Positions 42,595 to 51,600 of a DNA stretch of 64,000 nt are shown piece by piece. The DNA is from Allohahella sp002354735 (GTDB lineage: Bacteria > Pseudomonadota > Gammaproteobacteria > Pseudomonadales > Oleiphilaceae): positions 2,480,001 to 2,544,000 of the forward strand of contig NZ_CP172312.1 in the NCBI RefSeq assembly GCF_047946665.1, in the 5' to 3' direction. The translations under genes and the position numbers were made by a program. Position 1 is the stretch's first letter; the number at the start of each line of letters is the position of its first letter. The notes under the pieces were generated by a model. The model did no database searches, was not told where the DNA came from, and was given only the letters and a program-made list of their open reading frames with translations.

Positions 42595-43105
42595 CGCCGC
42601 GCTATTGGCAGCCGTTCTCTTATGCGCACCAGTCACCATCTTCGCCCGTGAGGCGAGCGTGGGCAAACCTTCGGTTCTTTATGCAGAACCATTCAAGGAC
42701 GCAGTAGTCCTGCAGAAGCTGAGCGCAGCCACGACTGTCAAGATTCTCCAGCGCAAGGGTGGCTGGTCGAAAGTACAGCATCAGCAGAACGAAGGTTGGG
42801 TCAGGACGCTCGATTTGCGGCTTGGCAAGGCTGCAGAAGGCTCCGTCGTGGCGGATACCTTCGGGCTGGCTACTGGCCGTTCGGGTAGCGGCAACGTGGT
42901 GGCTACCACCGGTATTCGTGGCCTGGATGAAGAAGACCTCAAGAGTGCCAACTTCAATGCAGAGCAGATATCGCTAGCGGAAAGCTTCCGCATCGATGCA
43001 CCAGTCGCTGAGAGTTCCGCGGCCAGTGCGGGGCTGCAAACGCACAGCGTCCAGTACTTTGATGCTGAAACCGAAACTACAGGCACCAACAACAGGCACG
43101 ACTGA
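42572..43105 (+). CDS. Exported bacterial SH3 domain protein
   Basis: A 177-residue secreted protein. A signal peptide ends CAPVTIFAREA. Residues ~30-85 form a bacterial SH3 fold (VLYAEPFKDAVVLQKLSAATTVKILQRKGGWSKV and EGWVRTLDL, in part), known to bind cell-wall peptides. The rest is Ala/Ser/Gly-rich, with NVVATTGIRGLDEEDLKSA, a motif that recurs in such periplasmic proteins. GTG 42572 is chosen: AGGGA precedes it, and the longer frame has no signal peptide at its start. It is coupled to the CHASE2 gene before it and the M48 gene after it. Confidence 0.82.
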   Translation: MNTPRRTSAALLAAVLLCAPVTIFAREASVGKPSVLYAEPFKDAVVLQKLSAATTVKILQRKGGWSKVQHQQNEGWVRTLDLRLGKAAEGSVVADTFGLATGRSGSGNVVATTGIRGLDEEDLKSANFNAEQISLAESFRIDAPVAESSAASAGLQTHSVQYFDAETETTGTNNRHD

Positions 43106-43995
43106 TGAATCGCAGAACAATTACCGGCTTACTCGCAACCGTCAGCGTTTCACTCCTGACTGCGCCCACCCTTGCCTTCGATCTCGGCGGCCTTGCAGGC
43201 GACATTCTCAACAAGGCCACTTCCTCCACGACTCAGCCGGCCAACGAGCCGGTGAGCGACCTGTCCCGCGGCATCGAGGTGCTATCGATACTGACCACTG
43301 ACGTCGCCGAGGATGAGGAAGTTGCGATCGGCCGAGAAATTGCCGGACGCCTACTGGGTGCTGCACCACTGGTTTCGGATGCCGATCTCCAACGCTACGT
43401 CAACCGGATTGGTAAATGGGTCGCGCTGCAATCCGAGAGACCGGGTCTTGAATGGACATTTGGCGTTATCGAGTCCGACTCCATAAATGCTTTCGCCAGC
43501 CCCGGCGGTTACATCTTCATAACCAAAGGTCTCTACGCACTGCTGAACAACGAGTCGGAACTTGCCGGTGTGCTTGGCCATGAAATTGGTCATGTGATCA
43601 GACGTCATCACCTGGAACTGCTCAATCAGTCAAAGCTCATCGATACCGGATCGAAGATACTCAGTGACAAGGTTCGCGACCGCACGCAGGTGGTAGACAA
43701 CCTGATTGGCAACGGTGCCGAGATACTGGCGCGAGGTCTCGACAAGGATGCCGAGTACGAAGCTGACCTGATCGGCGTCGTCCTGGCTTCGCGAGCCGGC
43801 TATGACGCCTATGGGCTCCCCGTGGTGCTGCAGGAAATCGGCCACAGTTCGAAGGGGCATGAAGGAGGCGGTCTGATGTACAAGACCCACCCGCTACCTG
43901 ACGACCGATTGGCTCAGCTTGACGAATTCGCCCCGCGCTTCCCTGATCAGGGCCAGCTTACTGGTACAGGACTCTATCAGCTGAAGAAGCGCTGA
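43105..43995 (+). CDS. M48 family metalloprotease, periplasmic
   Basis: A zinc endopeptidase of 296 residues. The signal peptide is residues 1-24 (LTAPTLAFDL). The active site is H159-E-I-G-H163 with the downstream glutamate at E217-Y-E-A-D. The upstream motif INAFASPGGYIFITKGLYAL is the classic BepA/LoiP-type M48 signature. No TPR tail follows, so it resembles LoiP more than BepA. The ATG overlaps the SH3 gene stop (TGATG). A terminator follows at 44019-44039. Probable role is turnover of misfolded envelope proteins. The SH3 partner suggests work at the cell wall. Confidence 0.92.
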   Translation: MNRRTITGLLATVSVSLLTAPTLAFDLGGLAGDILNKATSSTTQPANEPVSDLSRGIEVLSILTTDVAEDEEVAIGREIAGRLLGAAPLVSDADLQRYVNRIGKWVALQSERPGLEWTFGVIESDSINAFASPGGYIFITKGLYALLNNESELAGVLGHEIGHVIRRHHLELLNQSKLIDTGSKILSDKVRDRTQVVDNLIGNGAEILARGLDKDAEYEADLIGVVLASRAGYDAYGLPVVLQEIGHSSKGHEGGGLMYKTHPLPDDRLAQLDEFAPRFPDQGQLTGTGLYQLKKR

Positions 43996-44018
43996 ATACA
44001 ACCCAAGCCGCCAATGAG

Positions 44019-44039
44019 GGCCTACTGAAGTAGGCCTTT
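44019..44039 (+). terminator. Intrinsic terminator after the CHASE2-SH3-M48 operon
   Basis: GGCCTAC (44019-44025), loop TGAA, GTAGGCC (44030-44036), then TTT. The stem is perfect and short, 24 bp after the M48 stop. The weak T-run leaves some read-through possible into the next gene. Confidence 0.7.
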
Positions 44040-44106
44040 CAGACAAGAACCAAACTCGCTCTAGCCGCCGTATATCCAGCTGTATGGACAAGCAGGAGGT
44101 GGCAGT

Positions 44107-44919
44107 TTGGGCAACTCAGAAACAAGTGCAACAAACAGGGACAACTGGATAATTCACAGGACCGGCGGGCCTGTTCTGGCTACTGCAGTGCATGCGGGCC
44201 ATACGATCCGCGAGGAGCTGCAACCCTACCTTGCTGCCGACGATGCCGAATTGCGCCGCGAAGAGGATCCACTAACGGATATTTGGGCCTCAGCGGCGCC
44301 TGATCACCTGATCTGCCGCACATCGCGCTTCGAGGTCGACCTCAACCGCTCGCGCGATATGGCCCTCGCGACCAGGCCAGAAAACACCTGGGGCAAGAGA
44401 ATCTGGCGCGAAAGCCCCCCGCAGGAGATGATCGAACGGTCCCTGGCGCAACATGACCGCTTCTACGCGCTCATGCGGAACTGGATCGAAGACCTCATTC
44501 GCCTACACGGCAAGATCCTGCTGCTGGATATTCATTCCTACAACCATCGCCGAGACGGCCCTTATGCGCCGGCAGCCTCACTTGCAAGCAACCCCGACAT
44601 CGACCTTGGGCTTACCGAATTGAACCATGACCGCTTTGGTTCGCTGGTAGGCGTATTCAGCGAAACGCTCAGTCAGGTGCCTTGCCAGGGGCGTAATCCC
44701 GATGTCCGCGGCAATGTCCGTTATCCCGACGGTGGCAATTGGCCGGAATGGGTGTTCGCCGAGTATGGCGACGATGTCTGCACGATTACCCTGGAATACA
44801 AAAAGTTCTACATGGATGAGTGGAGCGGTCATGCTTATCTGCCCGTGGTGGAAGACCTGCGCGTCGGTATTTCTCAGGCCATCGAGGCAGCAACACAGGA
44901 GTTGAAGCGATGTCGCTGA
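44107..44919 (+). CDS. N-formylglutamate amidohydrolase family protein
   Basis: A 270-residue zinc hydrolase of the FGase family. Motifs seen are AVHAGH near residue 28, the EVDLNRSRD motif (~79), the metal and catalytic block LLLDIHSYNHRRDGP (~142) and the C-terminal LEYKKFYMDEW. Known members hydrolyse N-formylglutamate in histidine catabolism, but no hut genes are near, so another amide substrate is likely. The start is TTG 44107 with an excellent AGGAGGT and 6-nt spacer. It overlaps the DUF1704 gene by 10 bp. The same trio of families occurs together in other bacteria; this is general knowledge and was not checked here. Confidence 0.86.
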   Translation: MGNSETSATNRDNWIIHRTGGPVLATAVHAGHTIREELQPYLAADDAELRREEDPLTDIWASAAPDHLICRTSRFEVDLNRSRDMALATRPENTWGKRIWRESPPQEMIERSLAQHDRFYALMRNWIEDLIRLHGKILLLDIHSYNHRRDGPYAPAASLASNPDIDLGLTELNHDRFGSLVGVFSETLSQVPCQGRNPDVRGNVRYPDGGNWPEWVFAEYGDDVCTITLEYKKFYMDEWSGHAYLPVVEDLRVGISQAIEAATQELKRCR

Positions 44920-46127
44920 CAGCCGATCTGAAAAGTGGAAAAAAAGTCGGGCATCTCAAGCCCCTCCCGCCTGTTGCAGCCGAAGTGGATCGCGAGCTCG
45001 TCGGCATAGACGACAAGGTAGACTGGTTGTATTACCTGTCGCCATTGCATAACGACGAAATCTGGGAGCGCTTTCAGGAAACTGGTTACAAGGAAGAGCC
45101 AAAGCTCGAATACGTCGCCGTTCCGGAGAACTACAAACATCTTCGCAAGGCGCTGCGTGAGCTGCGAGTGGATGACATCGAACATCCTGCCGTTCACGCC
45201 CTTCTTCTTGAGAAACAGAAAGAGCTGGAACTGCAATGCGAGCTTGTGCTCCTGCGCGATACTGAAGGTTTCGCAGCAGTATCCGTCGATCTGTTTGGCG
45301 GTACGGACCGAGCGCTTCTCCACACAGCCGAGCGAATCCTCAACTCGGTGGAGGATGAGGATCAGACTCAGGACAGCGCCGGCTGCGATGAAGTCGCTGC
45401 CGCTGCGGAGCAACACCTGGCCTATTACAGACAGAAAGCGCCTGACCTGGCCGCCAGGGTCATTATCCAGCCGGATCTGAACTCGATGATGATGGTTCAC
45501 CGTGGCAACCTGGAAATCGCCCGCAGCGTTCATCTGTCGCCGGAGCGAATTGAGGCGCTGATGGCTCACGAAATCGGCGCGCATGTGGTCACTCGTTACA
45601 ACGGGCACCACCAGGTTATCAAGCAACTGGAAGTAGGTCTGGCCCACTATGACGCCTTGCAGGAAGGTCTTGGAACGCTGGCGGAGTACCTCGCTGGCTA
45701 TCTGCCTCCCAGGCGTCTACGTACTATTGCTGCACGTGTCGTTGCGAGCGACCTCGTCGTGCAACGCAAAACGATCGTGGATATCTTCGAAGTTCTTCAC
45801 GAAGAGCACGGCATTCCGGCAGAGGATGCGTTCGACATTGCGGTGAGGGCTCGCCGCGGGGGTGGTTTGACCAAAGACTCGGTCTATCTCCACGGACTGC
45901 AGAACCTGATCGAATATCTTGCCGATGGTGGAAGCCTCGAATTCTTGTACCTCGGAAAATTTGCTCTTCAACAGCGCTTCATATTACAGGAGCTTGTGGA
46001 CGACGGCTTCGTCGCCATGCCGCGCCTTCTGCCGCGTCACATGGAATGTCCCAACTGTTTGGAGAGATTGGAACGTGTTCGCAGCCTCAGCGTGGAATCG
46101 CTATTTCAAGGAAGACCTGAATCATGA
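44910..46127 (+). CDS. DUF1704 / QEGLA-motif metallopeptidase-like protein
   Basis: A 405-residue protein of the DUF1704 family, often labelled flavohemoglobin expression-modulating QEGLA protein. The family includes eukaryotic MATCAP tyrosine carboxypeptidases. The zinc motif is H220-E221-I-G-A-H225 and the signature reads Q251-E-G-L-G, with E252 a probable third ligand. All catalytic features look intact. The start at ATG 44910 overlaps the FGase gene. The stop overlaps the next ATG (ATGA), so three genes are translationally coupled. A peptidase acting on a peptide or protein C-terminus is the best guess; the substrate is unknown. Confidence 0.85.
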   Translation: MSLTADLKSGKKVGHLKPLPPVAAEVDRELVGIDDKVDWLYYLSPLHNDEIWERFQETGYKEEPKLEYVAVPENYKHLRKALRELRVDDIEHPAVHALLLEKQKELELQCELVLLRDTEGFAAVSVDLFGGTDRALLHTAERILNSVEDEDQTQDSAGCDEVAAAAEQHLAYYRQKAPDLAARVIIQPDLNSMMMVHRGNLEIARSVHLSPERIEALMAHEIGAHVVTRYNGHHQVIKQLEVGLAHYDALQEGLGTLAEYLAGYLPPRRLRTIAARVVASDLVVQRKTIVDIFEVLHEEHGIPAEDAFDIAVRARRGGGLTKDSVYLHGLQNLIEYLADGGSLEFLYLGKFALQQRFILQELVDDGFVAMPRLLPRHMECPNCLERLERVRSLSVESLFQGRPES

Positions 46128-47170
46128 AAATTGCTTTCATTATCAATGATATCTGTACAGAAAAAGACAACTACACAACGATCAGACTGGCTAGGAGAGC
46201 GATCGGTCTGGGCCATGAAGTCGTGCTCGTGGGCATCGGCAACCTCATCTACGAATCGAATGAATCACTTGCGGCAATGGTCACTCGGCCGAGCAGAAAG
46301 GACTATGAAGACGATAGCGATCTTCTGGCGGATCTGCAGTCAAACGAGGTGCCGAAAACCCGTTGCAACCTGAGCGAGATGGACGTGGTACTGCTGCGTT
46401 TCGATCCCGCTGACGAAATCTACACGCGTCCGTGGGCACCGCCATCGGCTCTATTGTTCGCGCAGTTACTGGCCAACCAGGGCATCATCGTGCTCAATGA
46501 TCCCACTCACCTGACCGATGCTTCGAACAAGACCTATTTCCAGACATATCCGGAGCTTGTCCGACCGAAAACCGCGATCGTTCATGATGCGGCGGAAATC
46601 AAGAATGTGGTTGAGCGCTTTGGCGGCAAGGCTGTTATAAAGCCGCTGCAGGGTTCGGGCGGTCAAGGCGTATTCATCATCAACGAGGAGTCAGGGTCGA
46701 ATCTGAACCAGATGATCGAAGCCAGTCTGCGCGATGGCTACGTTATCGTTCAGGAGTACCTCCCACTGGCTGCAGATGGGGATCTGCGTCTGTTGACGCT
46801 CAATGGCAAACCTTTGCAGGTCGATGGCGTTTATGCCTGCTTCAAACGCTACAACGATTCAGGCGATGGCCGGTCTAACATTACGGCTGGTGGCAAGATA
46901 AAGATGGCCGAACCTGATGATGATGCACTGCGTCTGGCCGAGGCGGTCGGGCCGAAACTCGTTCGCGATGGCATGTACTTCACTGGACTGGATATCGTCG
47001 GCAACAAGATGATGGAGATCAACGTGGATAGCCCGGGTGGGATTTCCATGGCCGAAGACCTGACCGGCAAGGACTTCTCGGGCGCGATAATCGCCGATCT
47101 CGAGCGCAAGGTCCGTCTGAAGCGCTATTACGGCGGCAAGCTCAGTGTTACCGAGCTTGCTGTCATGTAG
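46124..47170 (+). CDS. Glutathione synthetase-like ATP-grasp ligase
   Basis: A 348-residue ATP-grasp enzyme resembling GshB. The N-domain opens KIAFIINDICTEKDNYTT, where GshB has a similar IMD..K-D-S pattern. The ATP site shows G167-K-A-V-I-K-P-L-Q-G-S-G-G-Q-G-V-F, VIVQEYLPLAADGD(L)R and the metal-binding EINVDSPGGI, close to GshB EINVTSPTGI. It is not necessarily making glutathione: no gshA is near and it is coupled by 4 bp to a peptidase-like gene. It would add an amino acid or glycine-like group to a carboxylate. A real GshB is an alternative. Confidence 0.84.
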   Translation: MKIAFIINDICTEKDNYTTIRLARRAIGLGHEVVLVGIGNLIYESNESLAAMVTRPSRKDYEDDSDLLADLQSNEVPKTRCNLSEMDVVLLRFDPADEIYTRPWAPPSALLFAQLLANQGIIVLNDPTHLTDASNKTYFQTYPELVRPKTAIVHDAAEIKNVVERFGGKAVIKPLQGSGGQGVFIINEESGSNLNQMIEASLRDGYVIVQEYLPLAADGDLRLLTLNGKPLQVDGVYACFKRYNDSGDGRSNITAGGKIKMAEPDDDALRLAEAVGPKLVRDGMYFTGLDIVGNKMMEINVDSPGGISMAEDLTGKDFSGAIIADLERKVRLKRYYGGKLSVTELAVM

Positions 47171-47182
47171 GTCTCAGTCGAA

Positions 47183-47980
47183 CTAGACGTAGCCTGCCTT
47201 CTTGAGCATGGCATAGGCCTGGTTCAGACGCTTCGACTCCTCCTCGGCTTTCAGCCTTACTTCTGGGGCAGCACTGGCCACCTTGTCGGGGTGGCACTGC
47301 TTCATCTTCTGACGATAGCGCTTTCGAACTGCGGCTTTATCAGCCTCGGGGCCAAGGTCAAGTACCTTGAGGCAGGCCGAGATCGAATCTGGCGCCGCAC
47401 GGTCGGCTCGCGCGTTCTCGGATTCCGCCTTCCCGTTCCTGGTCGCCTTGTACACGAAGATCTGACCATACTGGTCGATTTCCATTCTGAACGGCTCGCG
47501 GCAACTGCCGCATCGACCTATGCCCGCCTGGGCAGGTAGCCGAATCCTCATCTTGCGCTCGCAGCTTGGGCACCAGACGATCTTCTCCTGTTGTGATTGC
47601 GCCGCTGACTCGTTACCCCGATTCGTTGGGCCTTGCGCCGCATGGCGGGTACGTGCGCCTGCAGTTCGATCAAAGCGCCCGCGCTCGAACCCGGCCCCTC
47701 GCGATGGCGTAATGCCGAGTATGAGCAGCCATAACAGATTGAGTCCGGGCAGTATGACCAGTACAGATAGCCAGGCCGGCCATCCGGTATCTCGACTCCG
47801 TTTGGCCATGACTGCGAGAAAGGGATACAGCAGTATGAGATAGACCGGCAGCGAGGCGCTACTGAGGAGCCCATTGGCCCAGAGCAAGGCAGCGGCAGCC
47901 AAAAGGCCGGCCATGGCCGCCCAGTACGCGGACCGGCCCAGTCGGCCGTGGAAGGATAAATACAGCGAAACGATATCCAT
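47183..47980 (-). CDS. DUF805 / zinc-ribbon / J-domain fusion protein
   Basis: A 265-residue protein with three parts. Residues 1-90 hold three hydrophobic helices with the DUF805 start SFHGRLGRSAYW. Residues ~130-170 contain a zinc ribbon (WCPSCERK ... GRCGSCREPF) with two CxxC pairs. The last ~70 residues are a DnaJ J-domain with the essential HPD (KQCHPDKVA). The membrane anchor and J-domain suggest recruitment of DnaK to the inner membrane. The start ATG 47980 has only a weak ribosome site. It converges on the GshB-like gene. Confidence 0.83.
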   Translation of the reverse strand: MDIVSLYLSFHGRLGRSAYWAAMAGLLAAAALLWANGLLSSASLPVYLILLYPFLAVMAKRSRDTGWPAWLSVLVILPGLNLLWLLILGITPSRGAGFERGRFDRTAGARTRHAAQGPTNRGNESAAQSQQEKIVWCPSCERKMRIRLPAQAGIGRCGSCREPFRMEIDQYGQIFVYKATRNGKAESENARADRAAPDSISACLKVLDLGPEADKAAVRKRYRQKMKQCHPDKVASAAPEVRLKAEEESKRLNQAYAMLKKAGYV

Positions 47981-48066
47981 GCTCAGGTCATGCTCACATC
48001 AAGAGAAGGTCATTGATGGAGCATTGTACGCTGGCTGGGCGGCTCTGGCTGCGATCTGTGTGAATT

Positions 48067-49077
48067 TCAGCGGCTAAACGGATAAACCTGGCCGTCAGGC
48101 GACAGCGCCTGCAGGGTACCATCACGCCAGCTCAGCCTACGCGTACTGAACACATCACCGGTATTACTATCGCACACCTGATCAGCGCTTCGAACGATGA
48201 AGGTAGAAATCACGCCATTGCTGTCATTGTACTGCCAGGTACCTTGCAGCAGAACATCTGTCATTTGGCCATCCACCGTGCAGCGTCTGGTCACCAGCAA
48301 ATTATCGTCGCTGACGAAACTGACCAGGATCGGACTCTCGAGACCGTTTTCTGCTGTGGCCTCCAGTACCCAGAGGCCGGAAGGCGACGCTGGATCGTAG
48401 GGTCGAGTGTCCGGCGTGACCGGGTCGCCATCAGCACCAGGATCGATTGTGTCCTGCAAGCGCGCGAGTTGTGACTCGAGATGGCTGATAGCGTCGATGA
48501 CCGGAATGAGACCAATTCGAGTAATCGTCAGTCCAGCGTTCGGCAATAGCTGCGTCACCGCTGTGGAGGCGGCAAAATCCGCTATGGTCTGCGCGAAAAT
48601 GACCTGGGTCGCATTTAGCTTGGCCTGCTCGGAAATCGTAATGCCATTCTCCGGATTACCGTCGACATCGAGCGACTGCAGTAGGCGGATGATATTGGTC
48701 ACCTCATCATTGATGCGCTCTTCTGTGGACATATCCAGCGGCGTGACGATGGGTGCAGCAGCCACTTCGGGCAGCGCCAGATCACCGATGGCAAAGGTCA
48801 CCCGTTCTCCGGGCAGATAGCTGAACTCGCCCTTCGCATTTGTCACGCCCACACGGGACGCCGTGCGGTAGTCAATATTGGCTACCGGACTGTCGAGGAA
48901 GACCCCCGTTAACACCTGTGGCTCATCAGACGAAGGCGTCTGCCCCGCTCCACCACGGTCCGGCTGTCCCACTACAGGATCAGTGGCTTGCGCTGGACTA
49001 CTGGAGTCACCGCTACTGCAGGCAAGCAGTGTAAGACCGAGCGAACAGACAAAAGCAAGATTGAGCTTGGTAGACAT
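48067..49077 (-). CDS. Hypothetical lipoprotein
   Basis: A 336-residue secreted lipoprotein: signal peptide with lipobox LLAC at about residue 20, then a Ser/Pro/Gly-rich linker. The region from about 57 (GVFLDSPVANIDYRTAS, GVTNAKGEFSYLPGERVTFAIGDLALP) is the beta-rich carboxypeptidase-regulatory-like unit often found at the N-terminus of gammaproteobacterial surface lipoproteins. A helical middle (~110-200) and a lipocalin-like beta end with paired Cys (RRCTVDG, DQVCDSN) follow. No enzyme motif is seen. Function unknown. Confidence 0.7.
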   Translation of the reverse strand: MSTKLNLAFVCSLGLTLLACSSGDSSSPAQATDPVVGQPDRGGAGQTPSSDEPQVLTGVFLDSPVANIDYRTASRVGVTNAKGEFSYLPGERVTFAIGDLALPEVAAAPIVTPLDMSTEERINDEVTNIIRLLQSLDVDGNPENGITISEQAKLNATQVIFAQTIADFAASTAVTQLLPNAGLTITRIGLIPVIDAISHLESQLARLQDTIDPGADGDPVTPDTRPYDPASPSGLWVLEATAENGLESPILVSFVSDDNLLVTRRCTVDGQMTDVLLQGTWQYNDSNGVISTFIVRSADQVCDSNTGDVFSTRRLSWRDGTLQALSPDGQVYPFSR

Positions 49078-49190
49078 ACAGGCATCCGTGACATGTGTAT
49101 TCTTCGAATGTCCGTATTAGGCCATATCAGAAAATGCCGAACTGTGAACTGGCACACGCTAGCGTCCCGTCCGGGCGCCCAGATCAGGCG

Positions 49191-50381
49191 CTACAGCTGC
49201 TGCTTGAAAGGTTTCAAGGCCACTTCGCCAGCTCGCTGCCAGAGCGACCGGCGTTTCCACCTGGTGAAATCGATAGGCTCACAGCATTCGACATCATCAT
49301 CGAAATCGGCATTCAGACGGGCCGCAACTGCTGCGGAATCCACCACCATGCTGATCTCTTCATCCTTCTTCATCGAACGCTGGTTGAAGTTCGCCGAGCC
49401 GATACAGACCAGCTCGCCATCAACGATGATCAGCTTGGTATGGAGCATGGTCTTCTGATAGAGCAGCAGGGTCACACCGGCTTCCAGCAGTTGTTTGAAG
49501 CCATCTTCACCACCGAGTTGCGACACCCGCTGGTCGGTATGCCGGCCAGGCAGCATGACCGTTATCGAAACGCCCCGGGCTACAGTCGCCGCCATAAGAT
49601 CGATCAGCACGGGATCAGGCACGAAATAGGCGGTGGCAATCCGCACTTCGCTATGTGCGCCGAACAACAGTGCCTGAATGAGGGTTGCAACGTCTGACCA
49701 GCCGAGTGTCGAGCTGGACTTCAGCACCTGAATCGGCACATTGCTGAAAATGTTGCTACCCGGTTGCCGCACCTTGTCAGGCACCGAGACTGGGTGGAGA
49801 AGATCCGGCTCGACAAGACGACCCTCATCCACCCAGTTGCCCAGGAAAGCTGCATGCATACCTTCCAGACAGGGACCGGTGAGTTGAAAGTGCGTGTCGC
49901 GCCACTGATCGGGATTCTCAGCATTGCCCTCCCACTGGGACGCTATGCCGACCCCACCCGTGAACCCGATACACTGGTCCACCAGAAGAATCTTGCGATG
50001 CGTTCTGTGGTCGCTTCGCCACATTTTCCAGGTAGCCATCGGGCGAAACCAGCGAAGGATTACGCCGGCGTCCCGCATGTTGTCCAGCAGCTCGTCATTC
50101 ATGGTAGCCGCGCCGTAGCTGTCGAGCAGCACACGCACGCAGAGCCCCTCCCGCGCCTTTTGAGCCAAGGCCTCGGCGAATTCGACGGCGATATCACCCG
50201 TCCAGTACACGAAAGTGAGAAACTCGATTCGCTCCTGCGCCGCGCGGATGGCCTCGAGCATGGCCGGGAAGATCTCACAGCCATTTCTCAGAATGCGCAG
50301 CGTGTTTCCGGTGGTGAAGGTGACGCCGAGCGCATGCTCGAGCACGGCTCGCTTATCAGGAATATCAGTAGAATCGGTCAT
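49191..50381 (-). CDS. Cardiolipin synthase / phospholipase D-like protein
   Basis: A 396-residue PLD-superfamily enzyme with two HKD motifs: H128-R-K-I-L-L-V-D with following GFTGG, and H314-T-K-L-I-I-V-D-G with IGSANFNQRS. The spacing and the FLTFVYWTGDIA and GVGIASQWEG segments fit ClsB/ClsC-type cardiolipin synthases better than nucleases. ATG 50381 is chosen because GGAG lies 5 nt upstream; the frame extends to ATG 50444 without one. There is no N-terminal membrane helix. It probably condenses two phosphatidyl groups. Confidence 0.86.
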   Translation of the reverse strand: MTDSTDIPDKRAVLEHALGVTFTTGNTLRILRNGCEIFPAMLEAIRAAQERIEFLTFVYWTGDIAVEFAEALAQKAREGLCVRVLLDSYGAATMNDELLDNMRDAGVILRWFRPMATWKMWRSDHRTHRKILLVDQCIGFTGGVGIASQWEGNAENPDQWRDTHFQLTGPCLEGMHAAFLGNWVDEGRLVEPDLLHPVSVPDKVRQPGSNIFSNVPIQVLKSSSTLGWSDVATLIQALLFGAHSEVRIATAYFVPDPVLIDLMAATVARGVSITVMLPGRHTDQRVSQLGGEDGFKQLLEAGVTLLLYQKTMLHTKLIIVDGELVCIGSANFNQRSMKKDEEISMVVDSAAVAARLNADFDDDVECCEPIDFTRWKRRSLWQRAGEVALKPFKQQL

Positions 50382-50460
50382 CAGCTCTCCAGTAGCAGCA
50401 TTGCTGCTATCCGACTTCGTGTAGCTATCAGAATCAAAGGTCATAGGTGAAGCATAAACG

Positions 50461-51600
50461 CTAAGACTCGGGACCGCGACCGTCTCTTGAAATGGTCGAC
50501 AGATTTCGAGGTGCGGTAGGCGGGCTACCGAGCTTCAGAATCATCTGCAGCCTGGCAATGCCCGGCAAGTTCGCCAGCAGGATCTTGATCGTTGCCAACA
50601 TTGGCGTAGCCATCAAGGCGCCTGGGACACCCCAGAGCCAACTCCATATGATGACCCCGAGAAACACCGATACGGGGTTCAAACGCAGACTGTGCCCAAC
50701 TGCCGTAGGCGTTATGAACTGGCCTTCGAGCGTGGTCAGGATCAGAAAGATCCCCGGCACCGCCAAGGCATCGGCCATTACAGGAAACTCGGTGAGTCCC
50801 ACCATAGTCAGCAGTGCGGCTGTCGCCATGGCGCCGATATAAGGTACGAAGTTGAGCATTCCGGCCAGAGCACCCCAGAACAGCGGATTTGGCACCTCGA
50901 GCAGGAATAGATACCCCGCCGTCAGCAGACCAAGACAGGTGTTGATAATGGTGACCATGCCCAGGTAGCGGGAAATGTCGCGCTGTATTTTGGTCGCAAT
51001 ATAGACGGTCTGCCGCTTACCACGCCAGGTGGAGTTGAGGCGAACCATTCGACGGAGGAAGTGCTGATTGGCCGACAGCAGGAAAAAGGTCAAAACCAGC
51101 GTGATGATGAGGTAACCGGTAAACTTCGGCAGGCTCTCTGTCATGAGACCACTCACCACGTCCGGCTCCTTGATTTTAACCGCCAGCGGCTCTGCCCCCT
51201 TCGTCACCTGTTCAATCTCAGTCAGGTTCTCCACTTCCTGTGAGACCCGCTGCAAGTCTCCGAAGGCGCCACCGCCGGTGGCGACAAATTCCTTCAGCGT
51301 CTGCAGGTTCGCTGGTAGCTCTTTCAGTAGCTCCGCAGCTGGCTGGGCCAGGAAATCCGTGAGCACAAGCAACAGGACCAGCATCATCACTATGATGACG
51401 GCCGCAGTTAGGGCCGAGTGAATGCGATACCGGTTACCGAATTTGACGATGGGCAGCAGCAGCGAGCTCAATAGCCACGCCAGTACAATCGGCACGAGTA
51501 TGCCCGAGGCGAAATATAAGGCCGTGGCTAGTGCAAGCATCGTCAATATGAGCAGACAGACGACCTTGCAACGCTCGATATGCAGTTCACTCTGGGTCAT
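50461..51600 (-). CDS. AI-2E family transporter (PerM/YdiK-like)
   Basis: A 379-residue integral membrane protein of the AI-2 exporter-like superfamily. There are about seven hydrophobic helices: two at the N-terminus (LLILTMLALATALYFASGILVPIVLAW, in part), a periplasmic helical stretch (~85-150), then the conserved C-terminal core with ALLAGMLNFVPYIGAM-like motif ALAGMLNFVPYIGA and PTAVGHSLRLNPVSVFLGVIIWSWLWG (in part). Export substrate is unknown; PerM-type members have no proven autoinducer role. It is divergent from the MerR gene. Confidence 0.88.
   Translation of the reverse strand: MTQSELHIERCKVVCLLILTMLALATALYFASGILVPIVLAWLLSSLLLPIVKFGNRYRIHSALTAAVIIVMMLVLLLVLTDFLAQPAAELLKELPANLQTLKEFVATGGGAFGDLQRVSQEVENLTEIEQVTKGAEPLAVKIKEPDVVSGLMTESLPKFTGYLIITLVLTFFLLSANQHFLRRMVRLNSTWRGKRQTVYIATKIQRDISRYLGMVTIINTCLGLLTAGYLFLLEVPNPLFWGALAGMLNFVPYIGAMATAALLTMVGLTEFPVMADALAVPGIFLILTTLEGQFITPTAVGHSLRLNPVSVFLGVIIWSWLWGVPGALMATPMLATIKILLANLPGIARLQMILKLGSPPTAPRNLSTISRDGRGPES

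Noticed and set aside
44107..44919. Amidohydrolase as HutG of histidine degradation
   Set aside because: No hutH, hutU, hutI or hutF gene is near, and the gene is locked to DUF1704 and ATP-grasp genes.
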